DNA of 64,000 nucleotides, from assembly GCA_965197555.1 (NCBI GenBank), contig OZ240213.1, positions 3,224,001-3,288,000 on the forward strand. The letters run 5' to 3'. This document shows, in pieces, positions 34,538-43,643 of the stretch; the stretch's first letter is position 1, and the number at the start of each line of letters is the position of its first letter. The notes beneath the pieces are model-generated. The model had not been told where the DNA came from. It worked only from the letters and a program-made list of their open reading frames with translations, and made no database searches. Source of the stretch: G965197555 sp965197555 (GTDB taxonomy: Bacteria; Chloroflexota; Dehalococcoidia; Lucifugimonadales; UBA3495). Made by a program: the position numbers and the translations under genes.

Positions 34538-36252
34538 TGTTCAGCGTCAACTACTTTTGCCGGCGCATTGGCTCACTCAAAGCGTTACCCACAACAAGTG
34601 GTTGCCTCAAGTAACATGTTACCGAAAATCAGGGAGCCTACCGCGTGGGAGGAGGCATCGGCAGGATGGCGAAGCAGGAATTGCTGGCGACGATCCGAGA
34701 CCGGTACCAAGAGTCGTCCAAGAAAGAGAAAGGCCGGATTCTCGACGAGTTCATGGCAGTGGCCACCACCGCAAGTATGGCATCAGGTTGCTGGCGCAAA
34801 CCGGCTACGACGCAGGAAAATCACCGGTAGTGAAGGGGCCGATTCATCTACGACGAGGCGGTCCGCGAGGCGGTGATCGTGATTTGGGAGGCTGCCGACC
34901 GGATCTGCGGCAAACGGCTGAAGGCGGCGCTGCCCAACCTGGTGGAGTCCATGGAGCGACATGGGCATCTGGATCTGGATCCCCAGGTGCGTCGGCGGCT
35001 GCTGGCGGCCAGCGCGTCCACCCTGGACCGTCTGCTCAAACCCATCAGAGCCACTGCGGGCAGCCGCCGTAAACGCCGGAAGCGACCGTCGATGGGAGGC
35101 CAGGCGCCGGTGCGTACCTTCGCAGATTGGAATAAGCCACCGCCGGGGTTCCTGGAGATTGACTTCGTGGTGCACTGTGGCGGACCGCTATCGGGGTCCT
35201 TCATCCACAGCCTGGTGGCAACCGGCGTCTGCACCGGTTGGACCGAAGCCTTTCCGCTGCCGGCCCGCGAGCAGTCCCTGGTGGTGGAAGGGCTGGTAGC
35301 GATCGGGCGGCAACTGCCTTTCTCCATAAGAGGCATTGACTCGGACAACGACAGCGCCTTCATCAACGAGACGCTGATAGGTTGGTGCAACGAACGGGAG
35401 TCGAGTTCACCCGCTCCAGGGCGTACCGCAAGAACGACCAGGCCTGGATTGAGCAGAAGAACGGAGCCGTCGTGCGCCGCTTCGTCGGCTATGACCGCTA
35501 CTCCGGCCCGGTGGCCGGCCAAACTATGGCCCATCTGTACGGTGCGGTGCGGTGCGCCTGTATGTGAACTACTTCCAGCCCTCGTTCAAGCTGGTGGAAA
35601 AGACCCGGGACGGCGCCAGCGTGCTCAAGCGCTACAGCCCGCCGGCCACGCCCTGCGACCGGCTGATGCAGCACGACACAGTCAGTGCCAAGTTGATGGC
35701 AAAGCTGAGCGAATTCCGGGCCGGACTGGACCCGGTGGCATTGCTGCACACCATCAGGGAAGCTCAGTCGGCGCTGGTGGCTGTCACCTCTCCGGGCTTC
35801 AGTGAGACTCCCCACGGGGGGAGCCTGGACCGGTTCCTCGCTGGGCTGCCCGGTCTGTGGCGTCAGGGTGAGGCGCGCCCTACTCATACGGCGAGGGTAC
35901 GCGCTCCACGCCGTTGGCGAACTCGAGAGGATCCCTTTGAAGGAGTATGGTGCGGCGTGCTGCTCTGGTTGCAGGACGACCCGGACGCTACCGCCAAGAC
36001 GTTGCCGGAACGACTCCAGTACAACTACCCCGGCCGCTTCACCGACGCCGAACTACGCACACTGCAGCGCAGAGTGCAGCTATGGCGCGGCATCATGGCT
36101 AAAAATCTGGTCTACGCCGCGGCCGGTGAACCCAGGCCGGAGTTCCATGAAATACCGGGGTTAGCGCTGGTTGGAGCGGACCCCAAGTGCTAAAGTTTCG
36201 GTAACATTTCTCAGTGAGGCAACACGCCGGCAAAAGTAGTTGACGCTGAACA
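34538..36252 (+). mobile_element. 1.7-kb insertion sequence with 28-bp perfect inverted repeats
   Basis: TGTTCAGCGTCAACTACTTT and eight further bases at 34538-34565 are exactly inverted at 36225-36252. The element starts TG and ends CA. No target duplication is visible: the flanks CCGCCGGG and GCAGTTCC differ, so one flank may be deleted. It contains one multiply frameshifted transposase gene and interrupts an istA fragment. Confidence 0.8.
34666..36193 (+). pseudogene. integrase-core (rve) transposase with several frameshifts
   Basis: Pieces in different frames follow one protein: MAKQELLATIRDRYQESSKK, HHRKYGIRLLAQTGYD, AVREAVIVIWEAADRICGKR, GFLEIDFVVHCGG (first catalytic Asp), IRGIDSDNDSAFIN (second), FTRSRAYRKNDQAWIEQKNG (third, Glu), then LYVNYFQPSFKLVEKTRDG to the C-terminus. 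Breaks lie near 34785, 34830, 35398 and 35548. All three acids survive, but no continuous product can be made. Confidence 0.8.
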
Positions 36253-36723
36253 GCAGTTCCCACAACTCTGATATGGGCCCTCACTGGGAGGCGATTTTTC
36301 AGCATGCTATGGATCCACAGACCCTCGACGGCCACTACATCGCGGGGCCGCAGACCGGCGATGATGCCAGCGCTCAGTCAGGAAAAGGCGTCCCGTTCGT
36401 GCTCGGCCAGCCGGCGGTGTGCGAACAGCCAGAGCCTTGCAGTAAAGCAGCAGGTCAGGGTCAATTTCCTGGCAAACTTGGATGCCCTCAGATAGCGTTC
36501 GCCAGTCGCCAAAGCCCTCCCACGACCTTCCGGATGGCCCAGGGCACCCGTTGTGACAAATTGGTACACAAACCCTGCCAGCATGGTCCGGAAGTATATA
36601 GCAACGGCCTGCGGCTATATGAGCGGACGGCACCAGGGGTGGACCGCGGTAGAGGGACCTGCCTTGGACGGTGCTAGAATATGACCGAGCAACTACTTAT
36701 ATCTCACGCTGCTGACTACGAAG
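36253..36723. other. stretch without a supportable gene
   Basis: The minus strand has a 69-codon frame (MLAGFVYQFVTTGALGHPEG..) that looks like a scrap of a larger protein, without a recognised family. Nothing else is supportable. Confidence 0.35.
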
Positions 36724-37860
36724 ATGAGCCAGATTGAGCTGGTTAGCGTGGAATCACAGCTAGCCGAAGTCGTCGAACGTATATCGAGGGCGCCGCGAGT
36801 CGCAGTCGACATCGAATCGAACGGGTTCTTCAGGTATCACGAGCGCGTCTGCCTCGTGCAGCTCGCATCAGCCGAAACTGCCTTCCTCGTCGATCCGCTG
36901 GCGATAGAAGATATGCGACCGCTTGGTGACCTTCTCGGTGACCGATCGGTGGAGAAGGTCTTCCATGCCGCCGACTACGACCTCCGTAGCCTCGACAGGG
37001 ACTGGGGATTTCGGGTAAACAATTTGTTCGACACCGGAATTGCCGCCGCCTTCGTTGGCTCCAAGCAACTGGGCTTGCAGTCCGTGGTTGAGGAGCACGC
37101 GGGGGTGGAGTTGGCCAAGCACCGGAAACTCCAGCGGTCAGACTGGACGTTGCGGCCCCTAAGCCCTGAAGCGCTGAAGTACGCAGCAGACGACGTTCTA
37201 CACCTTCTGCAGGTCCGCGAAGCACTTTCGGCGCGGTTAAAGGAGCTATCGCGGCTCGCATGGGCGGAGGAGGAGTTCGCACGTCTGGAGAACGTGAGGC
37301 ATACTCCTCCCGACCGCGAGTTGGCCTTCCTGTCGATCAAAGGTAGCCGCGATCTGGACGGGAGGGGTTTGGCCGTTCTGCGTTCCCTGTTCCAATTTCG
37401 CGAACAAGAGGCCAGCCGTCTTGACCGTCCGTTTTTCAGGGTGATACCGGATTCCACACTGGTCAAGCTGTCGTCCGAGCCCACGGCCGACCTCTCGACC
37501 GTCAAAGGGCTGGGCCGGTTCGGTCGTCCGCCTGCTAACAGAGCCCTGAAAGCCGCAATCGACAAAGGGCTCAGGTCTCGCCCCGTGACTTGGCCGAAGC
37601 GGACGCGGAGTGAAGAGACATGGAGTCCAGCCGAGCGAGAGAGGGTCAGGACTCGCCTTCGGAGTCTCAAGACGTGGCGCAGCCAGTTAGGCAGGGAGCT
37701 GCGATTAGACTCAGGCCGGCTGTGGCCGGCCGTGAGTCTGGAACGCCTGGCTCGGCGCCCCGGTGGCCTTCACTCCGAACTCGTTAGCCCTGAGGTTCGG
37801 AGTTGGCAGAAGCGCGAGTTCGGCGCGGCGCTGAGGACAATTCTCGCAACTCTGAGTTGA
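36724..37860 (+). CDS. ribonuclease D-like 3'-5' exonuclease with HRDC domain
   Basis: 378 residues. The DEDDy exonuclease domain has Asp/Glu in VAVDIESNGFF, Asp in VFHAADYDLRSL, and the exo III segment LSPEALKYAADDVLHLL with Tyr and Asp. An HRDC-like helical domain (SLFQFREQEASRLDRPFF) follows, as in RNase D, which trims tRNA 3' ends. ATG 36724 fits the conserved N-terminus although no strong ribosome site is seen. It is an isolated intact gene between transposon debris and a glycosyltransferase scrap. Confidence 0.9.
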   Translation: MSQIELVSVESQLAEVVERISRAPRVAVDIESNGFFRYHERVCLVQLASAETAFLVDPLAIEDMRPLGDLLGDRSVEKVFHAADYDLRSLDRDWGFRVNNLFDTGIAAAFVGSKQLGLQSVVEEHAGVELAKHRKLQRSDWTLRPLSPEALKYAADDVLHLLQVREALSARLKELSRLAWAEEEFARLENVRHTPPDRELAFLSIKGSRDLDGRGLAVLRSLFQFREQEASRLDRPFFRVIPDSTLVKLSSEPTADLSTVKGLGRFGRPPANRALKAAIDKGLRSRPVTWPKRTRSEETWSPAERERVRTRLRSLKTWRSQLGRELRLDSGRLWPAVSLERLARRPGGLHSELVSPEVRSWQKREFGAALRTILATLS

Positions 37861-38155
37861 GCCGCTCCGGGCGGCCAGCCCTTAAACCGCCGCCTCTCGC
37901 TCCACCCGCTCCTTGAACCAGGGTACGCTAAGGGAACCAGGGTACGCTAAGCCTCTGGCGCGAATATGGCGGGTTGCGAGTATTCTTGCCCGGGCGCCGA
38001 ATCCAGGCTTCTCGTATGATTTACGCAAGGCCACGACTCACTAGGAGACCTCTCAGTGGAAAGTTCGCAGTAAGCCCAATGTCGCATGATGGGTTTGTGG
38101 TTCTGGTGGTTATTCTTTTGCGCGGTCCTTTAAAGTCTACCGCATCGCCTGAAGC

Positions 38156-38382
38156 TACGACGAGAAGCCCTGGACCGGGGAGGACGTCGACTTCTACTGG
38201 CGCCTCAAGAGGTTCGCCAAGGGAGCTCATCGCACGGTACGGTTCATACGAAACCCCTCAGTGCAACCTTCCTGTCGTCGCTTCAACAAGTGGCCGATGT
38301 GGAGGGTCCTGGTCTGGACCAACCCTCTCTTCATCGCGCTGTTCCGCCGGTGGAAGGCGGTCGGGAAGGACTGGTACCCGCA
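38156..38382 (+). pseudogene. family 2 glycosyltransferase, C-terminal fragment
   Basis: The frame reads YDEKPWTGEDVDFYWRLKRF, then RTVRFIRNPSVQPSCRRF and RVLVWTNPLFIALFRRW, matching the end of GT2 glycosyltransferases (ED-type motif followed by a helix and a membrane-associated tail). The N-terminal nucleotide-sugar domain is missing and the frame runs into the IS21 terminus. Between 37861 and 38155 there is only a 17-bp duplication (AGGGTACGCTAAG twice near 37920). Confidence 0.6.
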
Positions 38383-38409
38383 ACTTGATCGAAGACGCAC
38401 TTCCGGCAG

Positions 38410-38990
38410 AATGCCAATGGCGCCGAGAAGTTGGGCCACTGGGGCGGAGTAACCGTGTACCACCGGCCTGATGACTGTCGCAGTAAATCGGTCAGGGTGG
38501 CGACGTTACAGGAGTAGGAAGGGGCAGCGTTGACGGTGCATTATGCATCTTCCGGCTTCTCTGGAGCTTGCGAGGCAGCGTTCTCCCGGCTCCGGTTGAG
38601 CCTGTGGCTCTCGCCATTCATCTCCAAGATGTGGACGTGGTGGGTGAGCCGGTCCAGCAGGGCTCCAGTCAGCCGCTCCGATCCGAAGACCTCAGTCCAT
38701 TCGGTGAATGGCAGGTTAGTGGTTACCATGATGGAGCCCCGCTCGTAGCGCTGGCTGAAGACCTCGAAGAGCAGTTCCGCGCCGGTGCGGGACAATGGCA
38801 CGAAGCCCAACTCGCCGACGATCAGCAGGTTCAGGCGGGACAGCTGTCTGTGGAGGTTGAGCAGGCGCCTCTCGTCCCTGGCCTCCATCAACTCGTGCAC
38901 CAGGGCCGCTGCGGTGGTGAAGCCCACCGACATCCCGCGCTGGCAGGCGGCCAGGCCCGGGCACCGGTTCTAGGATCACTAGCTGGTGAA
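38410..38990 (-). mobile_element. second IS21-family remnant
   Basis: Shares its first 110 bp and its istB sequence with the remnant at 24700. More of istB is kept here, but the Walker A region is replaced by unrelated sequence near 38960. The outer end CAATGGCGCCGAG adjoins the glycosyltransferase fragment. Confidence 0.7.
38541..38933 (-). pseudogene. istB: IS21 helper ATPase IstB, C-terminal two thirds
   Basis: MSVGFTTAAALVHELMEARD through ELLFEVFSQRYERGS to the end is IstB. Walker A is absent, and the Walker B Asp is mutated (LLIVGELGFV where the 24.8-kb copy has LLIIDELGFV). Inactive. Confidence 0.85.
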
Positions 38991-39129
38991 GTCCCTCCAT
39001 GCGGCGACGTCGGCCGTCGGATTTGTGGGACTGGATTGCGGTATCGGCCATGACGTCGGCGTCGAGTGGCACGCCCGAAGCTTCCGCTGGACGGGCCAGG
39101 ACGAGGTCCTGAGCGGCTTCAGGAGTCAT
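38966..39129 (-). pseudogene. short protein fragment fused to the istB remnant
   Basis: ATG 39129 overlaps the stop of the preceding minus-strand frame (ATGACTCCTGA). It reads MTPEAAQDLVLARPAEASGV and KSDGRRRRMEGLHQLVI before it merges with the istB remnant. It seems to be the start of an accessory gene cut by the IS. Family unknown. Confidence 0.35.
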
Positions 39130-39395
39130 GGTCCTCCAGCGCCCAGACTTCCACCAGTTCGAAGAGCCCGGGGGAACTCTTGGCCATCAGTGTCATCACG
39201 TTCTGCAGGCAGGCTCGTTTCACCTGGCAGGGCTGGCAGGCGCAGTCCGCGGCGTGGGGCAGGCCGTCGAGGCTGGCGATCACTTCGAAGTACACCTTGT
39301 CCTTGCCGGCGGTGTAGCCCTCGGCGTAGCAGGCGCAAGGCTCGGGACAATCGCCGCCCTCAGTTCGCTTGGTCGATCCTTTCTCTGGACGATTG
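39119..39395 (-). pseudogene. cysteine-rich protein, 5' end missing
   Basis: The minus strand is open from about 39395 to TGA 39119 and reads GGDCPEPCACYAEGYTAGKD, then DCACQPCQVKRACLQNVM and LFELVEVWALED. Cys pairs CPEPCAC and CACQPC suggest metal binding. No start codon is left, because the sequence changes character at about 39400, the left edge of the ubiquitin-like module. Family not recognised. Confidence 0.4.
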
Positions 39396-39431
39396 CTTCA
39401 GAACAAGGAACTCCCAATCCGGCTCCCTCGC

Positions 39432-39740
39432 ATGATCCCCGGCCCGGAAATGTTCGCCCCTGTTCCTGGCGGCCCCAAGTTGCAACTGAACGCTGCGCAG
39501 GATCTGATGCAGGCTTACTCTCCTGAAGACTTGCCGTTCCTCTGCATTGCAGGAGTCAAGGAATACCATGATCACCCCGGCCATTCCGGCGACCCGTGGG
39601 AATTACACCGGTCCGCTGGCCAGGGCCGCTTGGTTCGTCTGCTGGACGTGATTTCCAAATACGGGCTCGATACGGTGACCGGCTTCCAGGTCAACTTGGT
39701 GCCACAAGTTACCTTTGGTGTCTCTGAGCCCCCGCTGTGA
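39432..39740 (+). CDS. Metal_CEHH-type protein of a ubiquitin-like module
   Basis: 102 residues from ATG 39432; the frame is open 21 codons further but without a family match. The core PFLCIAGVKEYHDHPGHSGD holds the Cys, Glu, His, His set that names the predicted metal-binding CEHH domain, and it ends RLLDVISKYGLDTVTGFQV. Comparative work by others found this domain in operons with bacterial E1-, E2- and JAB-like proteins. Its stop overlaps the GTG of the JAB gene (GTGA), so the two are coupled. The role is unknown. Assignment rests on my memory of the motif. Confidence 0.65.
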   Translation: MIPGPEMFAPVPGGPKLQLNAAQDLMQAYSPEDLPFLCIAGVKEYHDHPGHSGDPWELHRSAGQGRLVRLLDVISKYGLDTVTGFQVNLVPQVTFGVSEPPL

Positions 39741-40228
39741 CGCTACGAGGCGTGCGGCGATTTCGAATCAAGGCAAACGCCATAAGAGAAACCGAAGAGG
39801 TAATTCGAACGGCGGGGCAAGATGGCTACGAGCTGTTCGTAGTTTGGTCAGGGACGCTTGACGAAGACACTTTCAAGGTCGTCAAGGTGCATGTCCCTGA
39901 GCAGGCCTCCTACAAGCTCGACACTGGACTCTGCGTCAGGGTTGACGGCTCCGAGCTCCATCGCTTGAACGTTTGGCTATACGAGGCCCAGCAAGTGATA
40001 GGCGTGCAGGTCCACAGCCATCCAGCGGATGCCTATCACTCATACACTGACGACACGTACCCGATTGCCACACTGGAAGGCAGCCTATCTATTGTACTTC
40101 CATTCTTCGGTCGTGATGGCTGGAGGTTGAATGATATCGCTGTCTACCGTCTCGAGCGAGGCCGCTGGCTCAAGTTAACCGGTTCTTTGAATGAATTGAT
40201 AGAGGTTGTTGAAAATGGGGCTAGCTGA
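39737..40228 (+). CDS. JAB/MPN-domain (JAMM) metallopeptidase
   Basis: 163 residues with the zinc motif VHSHPADAYHSYTDD (His-x-His ... Ser-x2-Asp) near residue 97 and a hydrophobic core typical of JAB1/MPN proteases. Bacterial JABs of this kind cleave ubiquitin-like proteins or their conjugates. It starts at GTG 39737 inside the CEHH stop and ends 14 bp inside the E1-like gene, so all three are translated together. Expected partners are the E1-like protein and a ubiquitin-like modifier, which I could not find in the window. Confidence 0.85.
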   Translation: MTLRGVRRFRIKANAIRETEEVIRTAGQDGYELFVVWSGTLDEDTFKVVKVHVPEQASYKLDTGLCVRVDGSELHRLNVWLYEAQQVIGVQVHSHPADAYHSYTDDTYPIATLEGSLSIVLPFFGRDGWRLNDIAVYRLERGRWLKLTGSLNELIEVVENGAS

Positions 40229-41705
40229 CTTTTTCCCCCGGGACGCGGTCGCCATCTCGCAAGTGCTCCAGGGGTTTCAAACAGACGCCTTCATCGAAGA
40301 ACTCAAGGGTGTCCGAGTGGCAATCGCCTTCGGTGAGGAGGCGGCTACCACTCGTGACGGCCGCCAACTACTCGATCTCACCGTAAGGCTATCGGCTCGC
40401 TTATATCCGAGCCTTACGTTCGCAACTGTTCCTACCGGCGGTCAATTCGCTGATGAACTGACGATGTTGGCCAGTAGCATCAACCCCAAGATCAAGGTGT
40501 CTCGGACTGGTGATTCCAACGCATGCGTTACGATCGGCGCGGATGCGCCAGCAGTCGAAGCGCCGACCATATATGCCGGCTGTGCTGGCTGGTCGGCTCG
40601 AGTGGGTACTGAGGGCCCATATGAGACCAGCGACCTAGGCAATCCTTTTGGAGCCGGCTTCGCCGCCTGCCTGGCGACAGCGAACCTGTTTCGCCTACTG
40701 TTCTTTCCCAAAGGTTCAGCTTTGGTTGATGCTGACATCAGGTTTCCCTCCGACGCCTCGTCTTTCCCCAAGCTCATAGACACCGAACTGACCGATCCCT
40801 TGGTCTTGGTGGGTGTTGGCGCGGTCGGCAACAGTGCTGCCTGGGCTTTGGCCCGCACGCCGCTGAGCGGCCAGGTTTACCTTGTCGACCCACAAACCAT
40901 CGATCTTAGCAACCTCCAGCGTTACGTTCTTTGTAAACGAGGCGACGAAGGCTGCGTCAAAGTTGATATTGTTGGTATGGAGTTTCGGGGTGCGCTACAG
41001 GCACTCCCTTTTCAAGGAACCTGGGCGTCTTTCCTCGGGGCCAAGGGCTACAAGTGGGAACGCGTTTTGGTCGCACTCGACTCCGCCCATGACCGGCGGG
41101 CCGTTCAAGGGAGCCTGCCGCGATGGATCGTCAACGGATGGACCCAAGTTGGCGACCTCGGCGTGTCCTCTCATTCTTTCTTGGGTCAAGACGCATGTCT
41201 TGCATGCCTTTACCTACCAGCCCAGAAATCCCAGAACGAAGACCAGATCATTTCTGAAGGCCTTAAGGTGCCTGAATTTCAGGAGCGGGTTCGGTTTCTG
41301 CTCGGAAGCGGGCAGGGGACCGACCGGGCTCTCTGTGAGGCAATTGCTTCGGCTTGGAACGTTCCAGCCAAGACGCTGGACCCTTATGTGGATCGGCCGA
41401 TACGTGAGCTTTGGGTTGAGGGTGTTTGTGGGGGCGGCATCATTCCCCTGGGAGAGGCCGGCCAAACTCCGAGAGAACTGCAAGTTCCGCTCGCCTTCCA
41501 ATCGGGTCTCGCCGGTGTGCTGCTGGCCGCGGAAGCGGTAAGCGACGTGTTGACCGCTGGTGTTCAACGCAGGACCTTGGTGCGTCGACTGGACGTCTTG
41601 CGTCCCCTCGGAGATCCCGCGCCTCAGCCGGCGCTAAAGGCACGCACGGGCAACTGTATCTGTGAGGACCGCGAGTTTATTGCCGCCTACCAAGCAAAAT
41701 ATTAA
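40215..41705 (+). CDS. E1-like ThiF-family ubiquitin-activating protein
   Basis: About 496 residues. The N-terminal 190 form a separate domain of unclear type. A ThiF/E1 Rossmann adenylation domain then starts at LVLVGVGAVGNSAAWAL (GxGxxG), with VDPQTIDLSNLQRYVL as the usual nucleotide/Arg-containing segment. Cys candidates lie in GQDACLACLYLP and a C-terminal TGNCICEDREFIAAY tail. E1 proteins adenylate the C-terminus of a ubiquitin-like protein. ATG 40215 follows AGAGG; TTG 40206 is an alternative. The layout resembles E1s of bacterial antiphage conjugation systems such as Bil and type II CBASS, but no E2 or cyclase is seen. Confidence 0.82.
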   Translation: MGLADFFPRDAVAISQVLQGFQTDAFIEELKGVRVAIAFGEEAATTRDGRQLLDLTVRLSARLYPSLTFATVPTGGQFADELTMLASSINPKIKVSRTGDSNACVTIGADAPAVEAPTIYAGCAGWSARVGTEGPYETSDLGNPFGAGFAACLATANLFRLLFFPKGSALVDADIRFPSDASSFPKLIDTELTDPLVLVGVGAVGNSAAWALARTPLSGQVYLVDPQTIDLSNLQRYVLCKRGDEGCVKVDIVGMEFRGALQALPFQGTWASFLGAKGYKWERVLVALDSAHDRRAVQGSLPRWIVNGWTQVGDLGVSSHSFLGQDACLACLYLPAQKSQNEDQIISEGLKVPEFQERVRFLLGSGQGTDRALCEAIASAWNVPAKTLDPYVDRPIRELWVEGVCGGGIIPLGEAGQTPRELQVPLAFQSGLAGVLLAAEAVSDVLTAGVQRRTLVRRLDVLRPLGDPAPQPALKARTGNCICEDREFIAAYQAKY

Positions 41706-41977
41706 AGCAAAAACCGAACTTCACCCAGGCGTTGACTCACCCCCATGGAGTCTTGTCGAAGTAATACCAATAAGTGGTCGCAGGTCCTTGAACTGAGATT
41801 TCGTCTGGCCGCGCAATCGATGCACCGAGTGCTCGAACACAGGCATTGGCACAGACTAATTCTCAGCGTTTTCCTTCCCCAGGACGGTGTATCTCCTGTT
41901 TTGGACCTTGAGCCCGTGTCGATTCGAACAAGGGATACACCGGCGTACGACTCGATAATTCCTGAGGCTACCCCTGC
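41706..41977. other. linker without a convincing gene
   Basis: A 78-codon frame (41745-41981) has no ribosome site and no family motif. I do not call it. Confidence 0.35.
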
Positions 41978-42664
41978 TTGAGTACTTTAGTTATAATCCC
42001 CCTCACTATGGCAGAGTCCCCTAAGGCACGAATGGTCTTTCTGTCGAGCCTCATCCGGGGAGGTTCTGGCGTGGGTCCAGAGCACACTCTGGTACTGAAG
42101 AATCGAGAGCATGCTGCATTCATTCGCGATCAATTGGCCGCACAGCTCAACTCTTTTGATGATCCTCAGGTTCTTGTTTTAGACTTGGCTGGAATCGGGT
42201 TCACCCCCTCGGCCCTGCAAGAATTGATCCTCCCGCTCGCCCAGCGCATTCGTGGCGGCGAATATGGAACGGTTCGGCTCGTTATCAGCACCGCCGACCC
42301 AGGTGTTGGTGATTTCATTCGCTACATGGCGCAGGCGCATCAATTGCCGCTCTATCTTTCTTCTTCGCCGTTCGACCTAATGGAAGGCATTCCGGTCGGT
42401 GACTTAACGAATACAGCGAGAAGCACCTTGGACACCATTATCGTGCTGGGTGGCCAAGTTACGGCTTCCAGTCTAGCTGCGACGGAAGGGATTAAGCCAA
42501 GCGCTGCAGCAAATAGGTTGGTAAATCTGGACCGAGATGGTTATGTTGTCCGGCAGCCGCGTGGACGTCGTGAGGGCGACGTCTACATCGAACCCAGATC
42601 CGCAACCGCAACTCCGATCGTCTTCGAAGAACCGTTCGTAAAGCTGTCTCTAACCGGGAGCTGA
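41978..42664 (+). CDS. STAS-like plus winged-helix protein next to the ubiquitin-like module
   Basis: 228 residues. The middle part has VLVLDLAGIGFTPSALQELI, a STAS-like strand-helix pattern similar to DUF4325 proteins, and the C-terminal 60 residues form a winged helix (VTASSLAATEGIKPSAAANR, LVNLDRDGYVVRQPRGR). TTG 41978 has GAGG ten bases before it; ATG 42008 is an alternative. It could be a transcriptional regulator or an effector-regulator of the neighbouring CEHH-JAB-E1 operon, which lies 270 bp upstream on the same strand. Function unproven. Confidence 0.6.
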   Translation: MSTLVIIPLTMAESPKARMVFLSSLIRGGSGVGPEHTLVLKNREHAAFIRDQLAAQLNSFDDPQVLVLDLAGIGFTPSALQELILPLAQRIRGGEYGTVRLVISTADPGVGDFIRYMAQAHQLPLYLSSSPFDLMEGIPVGDLTNTARSTLDTIIVLGGQVTASSLAATEGIKPSAAANRLVNLDRDGYVVRQPRGRREGDVYIEPRSATATPIVFEEPFVKLSLTGS

Positions 42665-42688
42665 GCGGATCCCTGTTAGTTCGTTTCT

Positions 42689-42844
42689 CTAAGGGGTTTC
42701 GGTCGTCTCCGGCCGGGACAGCTTTTTCTGTCGTCCTCGGAAGAAGGGATTGTGGGCCTTAGTCATGATGTCCGCGGTGCACGAACTGCAGTAAGCGCCG
42801 CCGGCGGCGGCATGATCGCAGGACCTGCACTTTGCGTTCGCCAT
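42689..42844 (-). CDS. small double-CxxC zinc-ribbon protein (51 aa)
   Basis: ATG 42844 lies after GAGGG. The product begins MANAKCRSCDHAAAGGAYCS and has two CxxC pairs (CRSC, CSSC), a complete one-zinc ribbon, followed by a basic tail (FFRGRQKKL). It is encoded 148 bp downstream of the HEPN gene on the same strand. The role is unknown; nucleic-acid or protein contact is plausible. Confidence 0.6.
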   Translation of the reverse strand: MANAKCRSCDHAAAGGAYCSSCTADIMTKAHNPFFRGRQKKLSRPETTETP

Positions 42845-42992
42845 GACCGAAGCCCTCGTGGAAAGAGTGAGGATTTGACGATTCCTCTTTGCTCCTTCTC
42901 CCCATAAGGCCCCAACTGTCAGTAATTCCGTAGATGGTGGGGATGGAGTGTTTTGCGAGCCAACCTCACAGAAGCCAAGTTTGTGGGTTTCC

Positions 42993-43427
42993 TCACGGCT
43001 TTTCTTCCATGTAGCTGCTGAGATGTCGGCAGAACTCATAAAGTTGGTCTGCCCTGATCTTGCCGATCCAGTTGATGTCTCCATGGAGAGGCTTGTCTTT
43101 TACCGTGAGGATTACTTCTAGCGGGTCCCGGGAATCCGACGAGAAGGAATAGTCCCCATGCGCCGCCGCATTCCGGAGATGCCAGGCGAGTTTACCTAAT
43201 GTCTCGGGCTCACCGGGTTTGGGCAGGAGCAGGTTCCACTCGGGCCAACCCGCCGCGTAAAGTTCTTCCAATTTCGCTTCGTCCTTGTAAAGTGCCCACT
43301 GTTTTTCATAGGGTAGGATCAGTAAGCCCAGTAGTGAATTGACGATTTGGGTCACTATGTGGACGGGGGCGGTCTCCTTATCGGGGGAACGATCAAAAAC
43401 CTCCTTGACGAAGTCGAGATTTGTCAT
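42993..43427 (-). CDS. HEPN-family protein (pEK499_p136-like)
   Basis: 144 residues from ATG 43427 (MTNLDFVKEVFDRSP), after AAAGGCGG. The all-helical body carries LAWHLRNAAAHGDYSFSSDS, the R-N-x3-H pattern of HEPN domains, many of which are RNases in toxin-antitoxin, abortive-infection and CRISPR systems. The motif and the following acidic segment resemble the pEK499_p136 HEPN group. No nucleotidyltransferase antitoxin adjoins it. Its location beside the ubiquitin-like module and an integrated element favours a defence role, which is inference. Confidence 0.7.
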   Translation of the reverse strand: MTNLDFVKEVFDRSPDKETAPVHIVTQIVNSLLGLLILPYEKQWALYKDEAKLEELYAAGWPEWNLLLPKPGEPETLGKLAWHLRNAAAHGDYSFSSDSRDPLEVILTVKDKPLHGDINWIGKIRADQLYEFCRHLSSYMEEKP

Positions 43428-43643
43428 CGTCCGCCTTTCTATTCCCATTGGTTCGTTCCTGGATTTACCCATGCTTTTTCCTATTTCGTATCTCCTAGCG
43501 CGGCGGAGTCGCCGGCTGTATGGCTCTGGCACAGTAGCCAAGTCAGTGCCCCACTGCGGTCGGTTACCACCCAGCGGCGGACAGTAGTACCGTTAAGGAC
43601 GAGGACAGGGATCGCCGAGGCTGCCGATGCCCTGGTCTTCGAC

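Noticed and set aside
36307..36633. Minus-strand frame near 36.4 kb as a gene
   Set aside because: No ribosome site, no recognisable motif, and surrounded by transposon debris.
41745..41981. 78-codon frame after the E1-like gene as the missing ubiquitin-like protein
   Set aside because: No beta-grasp pattern, no Gly-Gly-type C-terminus and no ribosome site.
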